NCBI RefSeq assembly: GCF_013368755.1
Contig: NC_049563.1
Location: forward strand, 5,208,001-5,272,000
Source: Talaromyces rugulosus
Taxonomy: Eukaryota > Ascomycota > Eurotiomycetes > Eurotiales > Trichocomaceae
DNA: 64,000 nucleotides
Direction of reading: 5' to 3'
Shown here piece by piece: positions 36,534 to 48,446 of this stretch. Numbering within the stretch: the first letter of the stretch is position 1; every line of letters starts with the position of its first letter. The notes under the pieces were generated by a model. The model ran no database searches. It saw only the letters and a list, made by a program, of their open reading frames with translations, and had not been told where the DNA came from. The position numbers and the translations under genes are program-made.

Positions 36534-39500
36534 TTATACTGTTATATAATGGAGATTCTGCAGGGAGGAAATATAGTTGAATTGATTGGGGTATTCACGC
36601 TTGAGAAATACCTTCCCTTCAATCCATGAGGAATACCGTTGAGCGAGTTGTTCACCACGGAGATCGACTTGTTGGAATGATTCAAATTTCTCACTTTCAC
36701 CTCGATTTTCCTTCGGCATCTTGGAAAGTACATCATCATATTGATAAGCAGATTCCTTGGTCATAAAAAGAGCTGCTTCCTTCTCTGTGTGGCCAATTCT
36801 GAGCAGGTACATCAGCGCTCGAGTAAAGTTCCACTCGGAACTCTCATCTCGGAGTTCATCTTCTTTGTGTACTTGAAAATCTTCATCTTGAAGTTCACGA
36901 ATCCAGTTTAGTAAACGGAGTTCCTCTTCGCCTGTCACGGAGCGGTATGGCAATGGCAAATTGTACATGTCGAAATGCGATGTGGAATAATTAACATCAT
37001 ACTTGAGTGTGTGATATATAAGATTACCCTGTATTAGGCTGCCAATCATTACTGAAAGCCCGATATTATCGTCAAGCTCATGCACCCCACTCAGTGCAAA
37101 CACGCAGGAATCAGGTGTGTAAACTCCACGGCTAGTAAGTTGTAGCGAGACCACCAAGATTGCGTTGTAGTCCGATAACACAGGTTGATTTCTTGTGTCC
37201 AGGAAACCATGGGCGAAGGGCGAGATATTGCTTCTGGGACTTCCCTTACATCTGTCACAACGAGACCGATCATGAGGCTCGTCCTTAAGAGTAAAAAGTG
37301 TCTCTGAAATCCGTTTCCATGGCTTATCCGTATGCTTGGGCGGTTGTTCCCTTTTCATGTCAAAAATTTCATTGATTTTATGCCCTTGCTTTAAAAGCCT
37401 GTTAATTTCGCGGCCCGGGACAATCGTATTTTTCCTCGGCTCCCACGGCTCCGATTTTAAATACTTCATAATAAATGGCTTTACTCGGCCAAAATGTGTA
37501 TACCCAAGGCCAAGAATACTCACACGAAGCGGAAAGTCCTCTTTCCATCGAAGAGGAAGGGGGTATATTGTCACTAGCGTGCACGAGATAGTTGCTAGAA
37601 GGACTTGCCATGGCGAACCAGATCGGATACAGCCAATCAATTCGCGAATATCATCGCTAGAACAATGTCGCTCGTACTTTGGAAGATTTTCGACGCCCTT
37701 GTGTCGAACACCAAAGTTTGCACATGTCGCTAAAATTTTGAAAGCCGACTTGTTAACAGCGAGGCAGGACACCTCTCTGGTAATTTCCCAAGAAGAACTG
37801 AAATACCAGCTTGCTTCCATAAAAACATAAAATTCATCAGCATTCTTAGCCGGACCTATTGGTGCAGCTGCACCAGTCCAAAGCGTCTCAAACAAGTCAA
37901 GGTCTGTTTTAGACATCACCAGAACATCCTCGAATTGTGTAATGAAGTTGACGATATCTTGTGCAGCTTTCTTTGTTTTTGATTCAATATTCTGACTCCC
38001 TCCAACGACTTGCAAAAAATTTTGAATAAGCGTTTCTGTGAGATAGAGACAGACAAAACGAAAATTTGCACTGGAAGCTGACTGAACAGATCCGAGTTTT
38101 GTATTCGGGATCCGAATATCAAGCATTGTTTGCTCTTCCACTGATGACGATGGAGGAGAGTCTTCCCGATTAACAACAGAAGTCGATAGTGTAAGCCCAT
38201 CGAATACAGTGCTAGGTGGCGCAGGAATCCAATTGGAAATGTCCCTTCGCATAGAAAATATATCGCTATCTACGAGGCTGACCTGATCAAATGATTGGCC
38301 TGTAACCAGTGATTTAAGCTGTCTCAGGATTGAATCGCGATAGACCTCTCTGGCCCAGTCCATGATATAGTCGACTATCAGGACCAATTGTAGGGCATTG
38401 TCCTTGTGCAGCAGAGAACCAGACCACAGCAAAGTTATATCCTTGGTGCCAAAAAAATTCAATGTTAGCGAGAACCAATTCCCTTGCAACATATGGACAT
38501 AAAATATCAATCAAAGCGGCTGGATCTACTCACGTATTTTGCTGGCTCCTCATTATTTCCCTTTGTTATATGTCCACAATAAACCCGCCACGCATCCCCA
38601 CGGGATGCGAGAAACCATACCAAAGGACTAAAGGCTCCTTCTACTCCTGAGACATTTGATCGTAGGTTGTCCTGCATTTTCAAAAGAGCTCGTATTGGGA
38701 AGGATGATTGGACCAGTATCGCATCAAATCCACTGGCACTACCTTCAGATTTGGCTTCAAGCACCAGAAAGGGAAATAAAAGAGGATCTGCCTGTGTCTT
38801 AAAAGGGGTGGTTTTAAGAATATCTGCAATAGTGTCCCCGGGAGTATTCGCCAAGTCGGGTCTGACAGGACTAGATAGCAACTTATCAAAGCTTCTCGTA
38901 TTCTGCAGCCCAAAAACGCGATCTGGGCCTTGCTTCGGGAGTTGAGACTTGATCAAATCCTCATGAATAACAAACTCTTGTGCTCGATCATCGAACAAAG
39001 TGTTCATACCGATGTCGTAGCTGTGAGCGGCAGTTAGAGAAGCGTCTACAGAAACGTCGATAAGGAGTGCATGACTAACGAATCCATAGGGCGCTCATTC
39101 GGTGGGCACTGACATGGCCGCCGCATTCTCCTGCGCTCCTCGAGCTGTTGCGCGTAGTCTTCGTTTTCATTATTCCACGTTGCTTGGATCTCGGATTGCC
39201 AAACCCTGGCGCGGCACCTCGGACTTTGATCAATGTCAGCAAAAATTCCATTTAATTGATCTTTTTATATGTTACATGTATAGGAAGGAACATGCACAAA
39301 CTTTTGGGCAAAATTACCAAGCAACTTCCACCGTAAATCTTCGTAATACGTCGTTTTCAAGCCCAAATCGCCAACCAGCTTCATTACGATCTTGGCCAAA
39401 CAAACGTTCTGCTCGGGTTGTCAGCCATCGTGCCCGGGCCTGGGTCTGTTGCTTCCACGGTTCTTTGTCGGACAAGACACTTATGCTGTGAGAATACGTG

Positions 39501-39640
39501 TCGAATTTATATTCTCCCAACGCTTTGATATTCCGAAAAGTTTTCACATGGGCTTCGGGCCACTCGTCACTCGGCAGCCGCGGCCGGATATGGTATCTTT
39601 TGGCCAGCCGCCGGAGTGATTGTATATGATCATCGGCCAT
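36534..39640 (-). CDS. large protein with PD-(D/E)XK nuclease-like motif, unknown role
   Basis: Four exons on the minus strand: 39640-39318, 39223-39080, 39020-38534 and 38441-36534; 953 aa. The 92-nt intron at 38442-38533 uses CACCAAG as acceptor, with a GCTAAC branch site; the nearer AAG gives a stop. Residues 230-250 read ADPLLFPFLVLEAKSE, with Asp234, Glu244 and Lys246 in the order of a PD-(D/E)XK nuclease core. A helix and Gln follow (FPIRALLKMQD). This matches the PD-(D/E)XK-like domain seen in uncharacterised fungal proteins. The remaining 700 residues are a mixed helical region with one Cys pair (RCDRCKG) and no known domain. I infer possible nucleic-acid cleavage, not shown. Confidence 0.75.
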
Positions 39641-40368
39641 TGCGAAAAAAAAAACAGAAAGAGGTGCTACAACCGCTAGCTAGGCATCGATAATTCGGAG
39701 AACCTATAGAGTCAGAGTTTTATGTGACGGTCAGTCTGATTTTGAACTTGTTGGCACTGAGGGGTTCTAAAATAGCCTGCAGGTATTGCCGAGCTCTCAC
39801 AGGCTCGACGATGCGGCGCAGTTGTTATGGACTAATGTTACACTGCATTCAGAAGATCGCGAATCGCGGCCATTGGCGCCCCTGGTAGAATGGGGATTTA
39901 GAAAGGCGCAGGTTTTGAGGGTGGCCTACAGTCTTGTGTGCCCTCTTTTCCGGGCGCGCGGATTTTGCCTTTTCTATATATCGTATAATACAGGATAGAC
40001 ACCCCGCTCTCTTTATGGACTAGTTGAGACGAGGGGTAATTGGTTCTTGTATCAGCAGTTGCATATTAACCTGTGCTAATAGTAACTAGTCCAACTAGAG
40101 CACGCCATGTATTATAGCCCCGGTTTAAGGGTCTATTGGCTAGGGTGACAAGGAGGTAGGCGTAGGTTAAGCTTCCATAATTGCTAACAAGTTCATTAGT
40201 TTTTATATAAATTAAAAAAGGGACAGTTTTCAATGTTATATACCATCCCAGTATACTACAATAATCATCATCATAACTGTAATAGCATTCGAGTACCGTT
40301 ATCTAGACTAACTTGACAATCATAGGCATGTACTCTACGAGTAATATAACACGGATCAGCAACATAAA
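39641..40368. other. gene-free spacer
   Basis: 5' side of the PD-(D/E)XK gene and 3' side of the decarboxylase gene. AT-rich toward 40200-40330. No gene. Confidence 0.5.
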
Positions 40369-42146
40369 CTAACACACAGCGTGCGTCTTGCCATGCTTGC
40401 CCTGCAGCGAGTGCTTCTCCTTCTTGTAGTGCGGGTGGGTGTGGTGCGCCTTAGAGGACTTGACGACGTGGTCTTTGACGTGTCTAAAACAGTATAATTA
40501 GCATGTAGTCTCTAGATGTGCTTAGAGGGGTAAGGTAGGGGGAGGGGTACTTTTGATATTTCTCCGTCATCGTCTTGTCCATATCGCCGAGAGTTTGCAG
40601 CGCAAGCTTGATATCGGTCAACAAACTGTCCGCACGCGTCATACTAAAGTCCTCGCGCACGACAATGCGCATCAGCTTGAGCTTCTCGCTATGCGGCGCC
40701 ATCGTATACGCGGGCACCACCCAGCCACGCTCGCGCAGGTGGTGCGCAATAGCAAACTCGTCGTAAAGAGTTTCATTCTCAGGGTTGAGCCGGAAGGCCA
40801 CCAGTGGCAGGCCATGGCCGCGGCCCTGGCTCATGATCAGGAATCCTAGTCCCTGGAGCCGACTGGACAGGTAGTCGGCCGTGCGTGTGAGGTTGAGCAT
40901 GATGGATCGGTAGCCGCGCTTGCCCAGTCGGATCATTTGGTAGTACTGGCCGATGACCTGCGACGCGCCCTTGGAGAAGTTGAGCGTGAAGCTGGCCTGG
41001 TCGGCGCCGAGGTAGTTGATGTTGAAGACGAGTTCCTGCGGGAGGTACTCGGGAGAGCGCCACACGACCCAGCCAACACCGGGGTAGACCTGTTGTCTTG
41101 TTAGCTATTTATTTATTTATTTTTGTTTTCCACTCACCAATCCGTATTTATGTCCAGACACATTGATCGAGATGACCTTTTCCAGGCGGAAATCCCACTC
41201 TAGGTTGGGGTTCACAAACGGGGCGACAAAGCCACCGCTGGCAGCGTCAATGTGGATGGGGCAGTCAATGCCCTTCTCAACCAAGAGATCGTTGATCGTC
41301 TTGGCATCTTCGTACTCACCCGTGTAGGTGGTGCCCAGGATGACGCAGATACCAATTGTGTTCTCGTCCACCAGGTTCACAGCCTCCTCCGGGTCAATGA
41401 CATAGCGGGTATCGGTACAGTAGACGTACTTTTCCTCAATGTCAAAGTAACGAGCCGCCTTTTCCCAGCAGACCTGCACGGCACTGTTCATGATAATGTT
41501 AGGCGTGTGCCAGTCCTTGCCCTCGGCCTTGCGCTTGTTCTGCCAGCGCTTCTTCATGGCCAGCGTGGCCAGCATGATGGCTTCGGACGAGCCAATGGTT
41601 GACGTGCCAATGGCATGCTCGGATTCTTCGGTAGTCGGGGCATTGAACAGGCGCGCAATCATGTTGACGCAGCGGTTCTGGATATCCGCTGACTGGGGGT
41701 ATTCTTCGTAGTCGATAAAGTTTTTGCTAAAGGCCTCGGTCATGAGCTTCTCGGCTTCGTCTTCCTATTCTCTATTAGCTCTTTTACTACCTAGCTAAGT
41801 AACAACACTGGCTCACCATGTAGGTTGTGACAAAGGACGCAAGACTATTCCAATTAGCACCTCGTCTTTAAAAAAAAAAAAACGAGTCAAACACCTACTT
41901 GAGCATTGGATTGCCGTCCAGACTCAGGTCGTCCTTGATCATGCGATATGCCACATCCTTGGGCATCTCACGTTCCGGCATCTCAAAGGCCGGCAGGGCC
42001 TCGGCAGCAAAGCGCGAGCCGTATACGCTACTAGAAAAGTCATCTTCTCCAGGGGCGCTCAGGTCGAGGGTCTCGATGCTCGGCAGCTGGGTCTGCACTG
42101 GCGCAGGGACCTCGTGGTCCTTTTTGATGGTGGCTAGGTGAACCAT
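40369..42146 (-). CDS. glutamate decarboxylase (PLP-dependent)
   Basis: Five exons on the minus strand: 42146-41899, 41844-41817 (28-nt micro-exon), 41764-41138, 41089-40551 and 40483-40369; 518 aa. Converts glutamate to GABA and CO2 in the cytosol, consuming a proton. GAD blocks are clear: [11 protein letters not shown] across exons 1-3, [33 protein letters not shown] and the PLP lysine Lys298 in SGHKYGL. Then [11 protein letters not shown] follows. The last 37 residues, on their own exon, form a His/Lys-rich tail (9 His, 8 Lys). Calmodulin binding is known for plant GAD tails, but this tail does not resemble them. Confidence 0.93.
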
Positions 42147-42745
42147 TTTGAGCTAAAGATAGACGACTGAAATGGAATTGAAAAGGGAGGAAGGGGGTTT
42201 TTTTTTGGAAGAAGAACAGTTCAAGCCAACATGATGACGAGGAGGGGTGCCTTTTATAGACGGCGCCACACCCAGCCGGCGATCAACAACAGCAAACAGG
42301 GCGCAACCCCCTATCTCAGTGGCTTGAAAACACCGAGTCAACGGCGGGGCAACACGTCAGCGCCATATCTGGACCTCTGAGCTGGCGCCTGGATGCCTTG
42401 TGGATGGCTTGGTTGGCTCGAGGAGAGAATTTACCCCTCTCGGCTTGTCTCAAAGTGCAACCGGCACGTGCTAGCGCCGCTTGGGCAAAGCTTAGCTGCC
42501 CCGCGCTGCGATCATTACTTACTTGGACACGATAATGACTGTTCATTACTTCTACTAGTATTATGATTATGCATGGCCAGGGATCAGCAAAAAGCGGTGA
42601 CTGGTTCTGCTAACTCGATTGATGCCCATATCATACATCCGCCAGAAAACCAACTCTCTCCTCCCAAAACACCCAATCCTAGAAGCCTTATTATACATAT
42701 GCAACTAATCTGGTCCGCTCATCTAGTCCTTATTATTTAGTCCAC
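42147..42745. other. gene-free spacer, decarboxylase promoter
   Basis: 5' region of the decarboxylase gene and the 3' flank of the KPAE-repeat gene. It has a T run at about 42199-42207 and GC-rich sequence at 42340-42520. No gene. Confidence 0.5.
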
Positions 42746-44207
42746 TCATGCAGTCGCCTTGTCGCCCTTGAACTTGCGCTTGATCCACGACACAAAACCG
42801 CCCTTTTTGGCTTCTTTCTGTGCGGCGGACGTGCTCTCAGCTGGCTTGGTGTCTGCGGGCTGTGCTTCCTGATCAACGCCTCGTCCGTTGATCGGTTTGG
42901 CAGCCGGCTTGGGCTCTGCTGGTAGAGAGACCGCAGGGTTGATTGGCCGGGCCGTTGACTCTGCGTTTTGTGTCGACAGAGGCGTTTCTGTGGGCTTCTC
43001 GGCCTGGGCAGCAGGAGCGGGCTCCTTTTGGACCGGTGCGATTTCCGGCTTGGTCTGTTGCTCTGCAGAGACTGGTGCTGAACTGGGCGAGACAATCGCC
43101 GCTTGAGAAAAGGGCTCTTCGAGCGTGGCCGACATGGCGGGTTCTTGGCCTTTAGCAGCAGTTGTAGCAGTTGCAGCAGCTGGTTTTCCCTCTGCTTCCT
43201 CAACCTTGGCTTTCTTAAGCGGCTGATCCTGGTCTGGGAGGGCGAACAGTGGTTCTTCGTGCGAGCGCTTGACATGGGGGGCTTCGGCAGTGCTAGGAGT
43301 GTTCTCGAGGACGTGGCCGTTGGTTTCTTTGGCAGCTAGAAGATGTTAGATATGTTTTCTCTGCTTTCGACATGCGACATACCTGTCTTTTCATGCTGCA
43401 CAACTGCGGCAGTGCCCGCCACTCCGGCGGCGCCTACAGCTGCACCAAGGGCGCCAGTCTCCAACGCAGTCTCGCTGGCTTGAGGACCGCCGGTCTGCGC
43501 GACCTTTTCTTGCGTTGCCTGGAGCAGTTCTTCCTTGCTGATCTTGCGGGAGGGTTGTTCTGTGACCTCTTTCTTGGCTTCCTCAGCAGGCTCGGGGACC
43601 TTTTCGGCAGCCTTTTCAATAGGCTTCTCAGCCTTGGTCTCCGTTGGCTTCGCGGCAGCGAGGGCTTCGGTCTTTGCTTCAGCGGGCTTTTCAACTAGCT
43701 TCTCGGCTGGTTTCTCGGCTGGTGTCTCAGCGGGCTTTTCTACTGCCTTCTCAGCGGGTTCTTCGGCTAGCTTTTCGACTGGCTGTTCTGCTGGCTTCTC
43801 GGCCGCGGCGTCTAAACACTGTCAGCGCAGGCCAAAGACCCAGCAACGTCACCATACCTTTTTCGCGCACCGGGAGCGTTGCATCCTCTTCCTTCGACTC
43901 GACGGCCGGCTTGGTGTCAACATCCTCGCTCACTTCCTCTGCAGGCGCGGTCGACACGTCCTTTTCAGGGGCTGCCGCCGGAGCTTCTTCTGTTTCTGTG
44001 GTCTGGTCGATCTTGGTCTCTTCAGCGGGTGCTTCACCGGCAACAATGTTGTCTTCTTCCTCGTGGGCGGGACTAGTGATCGTTATTAGCTGTCTGGATG
44101 AGACGGTCCAGGTTGCCACAGTCAGCAACTTACGCAGCTGTTGGGAGCTTGGGAGGGCCGCCCTTGGGCTTGGCCTTGTTGTGCTTCTTGCCGCCTTTCT
44201 TGGCCAT
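42746..44207 (-). CDS. Lys/Pro/Ala/Glu-repeat protein, 435 aa, unknown function
   Basis: Four exons on the minus strand: 44207-44134, 44072-43858, 43811-43383 and 43335-42746. The third exon has no internal start and is recognised by splice sites and frame. The N-terminus is basic ([17 protein letters not shown]). An acidic stretch follows, then about 12 degenerate AEKPAE/VEKPAE-type units (residues of about 100-165). Next is a Gly/Ala-rich hydrophobic patch ([17 protein letters not shown]) and a further Ala/Pro/Glu region. The end is a basic aromatic tail ([13 protein letters not shown]). Almost wholly disordered, LEA-like in composition, with no catalytic motif. A structural or stress role is only a guess. 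Confidence 0.7.
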
Positions 44208-45541
44208 TGTGTCGATGTGCTAGGCGTGAATTGAAATGGTAGAGTTGTATATAGTAGTGAGGTCGAAGGATGCGAGAACCAAAGGTATGAGCTGAGTTGT
44301 GCGAGTGAAAGTTGAGTGAGTGTGTATCTGGCAAAATGACGGCGGGGGGCGCGCGCGGATTAGCTAAGGGCGCCTTGCAGGCTGCCAATAATAATAGGGA
44401 TGCGACGCTTGCAGCCGATCCACCGGACCCGGTTATTTATTGTTCTTTTTTTGTGTTTGTTTGTGTTTGCCTGCAACGGTAGTGTTTTTTCCTGGTTGTG
44501 TTTCTATTTTTAGGAGGGGCGCGATGGCTGTTCTCGTCTAGCCCAGGGAATATTTCTAGGCTTCTGCTCTAGGCAATCGGTCGCCTGCTGGTTGACTGCT
44601 GAATCCGAGTGTGCCTCGAGTGCCGCAGCGTGGCGGGCCGCTGTCAGGAATGCGGCCCCTGTCAGCCTGTGTTGGCTGTGTTGGATGAGTCCTGTGCAGG
44701 GTCGGTCTCTGTGGTGGCCAATGACAGGGTATTTGAGCAGTTGGTGAGCTCCCTGAGGGCTGAAAGGAGCTGCAAAGACTGAGCTCGAAATAAATCAAGG
44801 TGTGAAGCCTGGAGAATCGTCAAGAATCGTTGTTGACGTCAACAGCTGCCGCCGCGCTAGCCCGATCGGGCAATGTGTCTCCTGAGCTCGCAGACAACAA
44901 TCTTACTGCATCCTATTTATGTATGGTATTTGCTGTATCGTGTCTGAATCGGTATATTATTATAAAAAACGACCGATCATTGTTGAAAAAACACAATATG
45001 CGACAGTACGTTTAGCCTCAATCGATAGAGGACGCCCCTGCCAAGCCTCTGGCTAATGCAAGGGCCCATCGCATCGCAGGACGTGCACCAGACCCGCCGA
45101 TGCATGCAATATTTTCCTGCTGTACGTACTGTGTTCCTGCATCAGTGGCTGCCTCAGGCAGGTATTTCTGTATAGCGGTGTTTTGCTGTGTGGATAATTC
45201 CAGACTACAGCACTACCTATACTGTACTTTGTATATCGTTGACTGCCTGAGAGACTCAAAGTCTTTTCTGCAGCTGGCAATATAATACATCATATATATT
45301 ATTACATTCTTGTTTCAAATGCTCTTTGCTGTAAACATGCAGATGTGTTAATGCTTGTTGTGAACAGCAACACCTGGTGAGTTTCTGCCAGCGCTTCCCA
45401 ATTAGGAAATCTTAAAGCCCTTTTCGTCACCGCCTATCAACAAACATCAACCAACATGTGCTTCTTTCATCTCAATATGCGTGAATCATCTTATCCTCGC
45501 TGCCCCTCTCTCCTCACCCTCCTCACTTTTATGCGCGCACA
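44208..45541. other. gene-free spacer, divergent promoters
   Basis: 5' regions of the KPAE-repeat gene (minus) and the F-box gene (plus). A T-rich run lies near 44450, and CT-rich sequence at 45440-45530 precedes the F-box ATG. No supported gene. Confidence 0.5.
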
Positions 45542-46672
45542 ATGAGCACAACCACACGCACACCACGCACGATGAACTGCGTCCTGCGTATCCCTGCACG
45601 CAGCATCACTGAAAACACATACTCCCCAGTCTTCAATGAATACACCCTTGACCGTGCCCCTGAGCTGTACCCCCTGACCACGCCCCCCTTCAACGCGTCG
45701 TCTGGCCTGGGCAATTTCAGCGTGCTGCCAAACGAGATAATCGACTACATCTTCGAGTACATGGACTTGGCCTCGCTGATGAACTTTCGTCTCATCAACG
45801 ACCAGACCTTTGCCGCCGTCGAGGAGCTGCCTTGCTTCAAAACTCTCTGCGAGCATGCCCCCCAGACTATTCGTGGTATCATGAGCATCGGCACCGGCCA
45901 GTGGACCACTTGTCCCGAGCTGCTGACCAGTATCTGCAATGCATACTGCGAGAAATGCGGCGATTTCGCTGGCTACCTCTACGTGCTGGGCCCCGTGCAA
46001 CGCGTCTGCTTTTACTGCTTCACCACCTCCCTAGCTTTCTGCCCGATAAGTCCCTGCGAGGCAAACGATTACTTTGGCCTACCCGTCGAGTACCAGACCG
46101 ATGAAATCCCCAAGATGCGTAGCATCCCGGGCTTGTATGCTGAAGAGCACTACATCACCGACCTCAGCGCCTGCAAACCGCTCAACGACACCAGACCCAT
46201 CCCCTGCCGCGACAATCTGACTCTGCTCGATCAGCCATCTGCACGCAAGGCAGCCAATGACCGTCAGTCCGACGTGCAGGAGCGCCAGAGACGATCTCGC
46301 ATGATGTGGCGCAACCATTCTCGCAACTGCCGTCATATCATCCTCAACGAGGACCACCGCGTCCACAACGTCAAGCGCTGGATGGCCGTCATCAAGGTCC
46401 CGCACTTGATCAAGAAGGAGAAACGCATGGATGAGGGCTTTTGCTGCCGCGGCTGTAACAATATGGCCAGCAAGGAAGGCTATTGGCGCCGCAAGTTCAA
46501 TGCCGAAAAATGGGAACAGCATATCAATGAATACGGCGAGCTTCGCGAGGGAAAGCACGTGGTGCCTAAGGAGGAGGGACAGGAACAGGAACAGGAGGGA
46601 CAGGAGGAAGAGGGGGATGCCGATGATGAACTGGATTTGGGTTTGGCTTTGGAGGATCTCACCATTGGATGA
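45542..46672 (+). CDS. F-box protein with Cys pairs
   Basis: Single exon, 376 aa. Residues of about 60-100 (SVLPNEIIDYIFEYMDL onwards) match the F-box, the Skp1-binding part of SCF ubiquitin ligases. A zinc-binding-like set follows, Cys136/139 and Cys156/159 (CEKC, CFYC), and another Cys cluster lies near the C-terminus (FCCRGC). The tail is highly acidic and Gln-rich (EEGQEQEQEGQEEEGDADDE). Fungal F-box proteins of this layout usually have no assigned target, and none is visible here. The antisense strand also stays open for long stretches, an effect of codon bias. Confidence 0.8.
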   Translation: MSTTTRTPRTMNCVLRIPARSITENTYSPVFNEYTLDRAPELYPLTTPPFNASSGLGNFSVLPNEIIDYIFEYMDLASLMNFRLINDQTFAAVEELPCFKTLCEHAPQTIRGIMSIGTGQWTTCPELLTSICNAYCEKCGDFAGYLYVLGPVQRVCFYCFTTSLAFCPISPCEANDYFGLPVEYQTDEIPKMRSIPGLYAEEHYITDLSACKPLNDTRPIPCRDNLTLLDQPSARKAANDRQSDVQERQRRSRMMWRNHSRNCRHIILNEDHRVHNVKRWMAVIKVPHLIKKEKRMDEGFCCRGCNNMASKEGYWRRKFNAEKWEQHINEYGELREGKHVVPKEEGQEQEQEGQEEEGDADDELDLGLALEDLTIG

Positions 46673-47004
46673 TGATGTTTGCGATTTTGAGACGGATGTG
46701 GTAACAAGGATTGCTACGAGAATGACGAAATTACGGAAATCACGAAAATTATGAAAATAAAAACGAAAATGCATTACGAGACTTGCAGATAGGCAGAATA
46801 AAAACAAAATCCATTGTTGAATAAATTGGCATGACTCATATCCTCGTAGTATGTAAAGTTCAAAGTCAACCCCCGCATTTCCGAGGGTGAACATTTCTGA
46901 CCTCATCGTGGCAACCGACTTCCATCTCCAACATTCAGCGACATATCCAAAGCACACAACCATTGTAGATAAAAAAAAAAAACTAAAAAAAAACTCAACA
47001 CAAA
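46673..47004. other. spacer, nitrilase promoter
   Basis: F-box 3' flank and nitrilase 5' flank. A-rich runs at 46970-46993 lie just before the nitrilase ATG. No gene. Confidence 0.5.
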
Positions 47005-48446
47005 ATGCCCAAAAAACTCACCATCGCAGCCGCCCAGGCACGCACTCTGGCCACAACACCAGCAACCCTCGACGCCCTGTCGCGCATCACCCACCACGCC
47101 GCCTCTCGCGGCGTCAACGTGCTTCTCTTCCCCGAAGCATACCTGGGCGGATACCCTCGCACCTGCGATTTTGGCTCTGCAGTGGGATACCGCAAACCTG
47201 AGGGCAGAGATCAATTTCTCAAATACTTCAACTCCGCTGTCGACCTGGGCGACACGCCCAACGGTGCGGGCGACGACTGGGTTGATCGCACCCTGCCCAC
47301 GGCAAAGGGCAAGGACAGGCGAGGCGATGGAACGCGCGAGGTTCTTGAGAAGGTCGCTGCTGCGACGGGAGTTTTTATCGCTGTTGGTCTGATTGAAAGG
47401 GCTGGCGGTAGTTTGTACTGTGCTGTGGTGTATGTTGATCCGAAACGGGGTGTGTTGGGGAAGAGACGAAAGGTCATGCCAGTGAGTTTTACCACAGAGA
47501 ATTTTGAATAGCTGCTGACGGTCATAGACAGCTTCAGAACGCCTGATCTGGGCACAAGGCTCGCCCTCGACTCTCAAAGCCGTCACCACCGAAATCAACG
47601 GCGTGGGCCTGACCATCGGCGCCGCCATCTGCTGGGAAAACTACATGCCACTGCTTCGCCAAAGCCTGTACTCGCAAAACGTCAACCTGTATCTCGCGCC
47701 CACCGCCGACGCACGCGATACCTGGCTGCCACTGATGCGCACAGTAGCCTGCGAGGGGCGCGCAGTCGTGCTGTCTGCAAACCAGTGCGTGCGAGAAAGC
47801 GAATTGCCGGATTGGATCAGCAAGCCCGATACAAACATACTGCCGGAGAGCTCGACGGCAAGAAAACAGTCGATCACGACGACCGAGGGCCCGCATGAGA
47901 TTGTGTGGCCGCAGTCACCTGGTTCGCAGCTTCATCCGGATAAACCGCGGGATCAGATACATTCGAGCGTGGCCGTTGATGACGACGTTCCTGGTGAGTT
48001 TGTTGAGCCTGGGGCAAAGTCTGGGGTTGAGCTGACTAGTAGTTGAAGTGAGCCAATTGGACCAGAACCAGGCAAGAATCAACGCTAAAAGTGGTGAGTG
48101 AACTCTACATTAACCATAAATCAAGCTTGTATCATCGTGATCTTGCTGACTGACTGAACCAGAACTACAAACGTCAGACCCCTACGTCTCCCACGGCGGC
48201 TCATGCATCATCGGCCCCCTTGGCGAAATCATCGGCGGTCCCATCTGGGACGTGTGTACAGAAGACGCCGCCGCAGACCCATCCATAGACGAATACGCCG
48301 TGGGTTCTGGCCTCGTCGTGGCCGAAGTCGACTTTGAGGACTGCGAGCGAGGCCGACTGGACCTGGACGTGGCGGGTAGTTATTCACGCAGCGACGCGTT
48401 TAAGCTTACTGTCGAGGGGCTGGATTTGAATCCGCCGCCTCTATAG
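47005..48446 (+). CDS. nitrilase
   Basis: Three exons: 47005-47481, 47528-47993 and 48163-48446; 408 aa. Hydrolyses a nitrile to acid and ammonia. The triad is complete: Glu44 in [11 protein letters not shown], Lys156 in RRKVMPT and Cys194 in AAICWENYM. The C-terminal blocks [18 protein letters not shown] and [16 protein letters not shown] are typical of fungal nitrilases. Intron 2 is long (169 nt); retaining it adds 17 residues from a GEF start and then stops, deleting the C-terminal 94. A second GTGAGT at about 48090 could allow another isoform. Cytosolic, no signal peptide. Nitrilases form filaments or spirals as oligomers (known for the family). Confidence 0.9.

Noticed and set aside
45491..46963. 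Minus-strand frames across the F-box gene
   Set aside because: Antisense to a single-exon F-box gene with clear motifs; no family resemblance.
46903..47896. Minus-strand frames across the nitrilase gene
   Set aside because: Antisense to exons carrying the Glu-Lys-Cys triad; no motif of their own.
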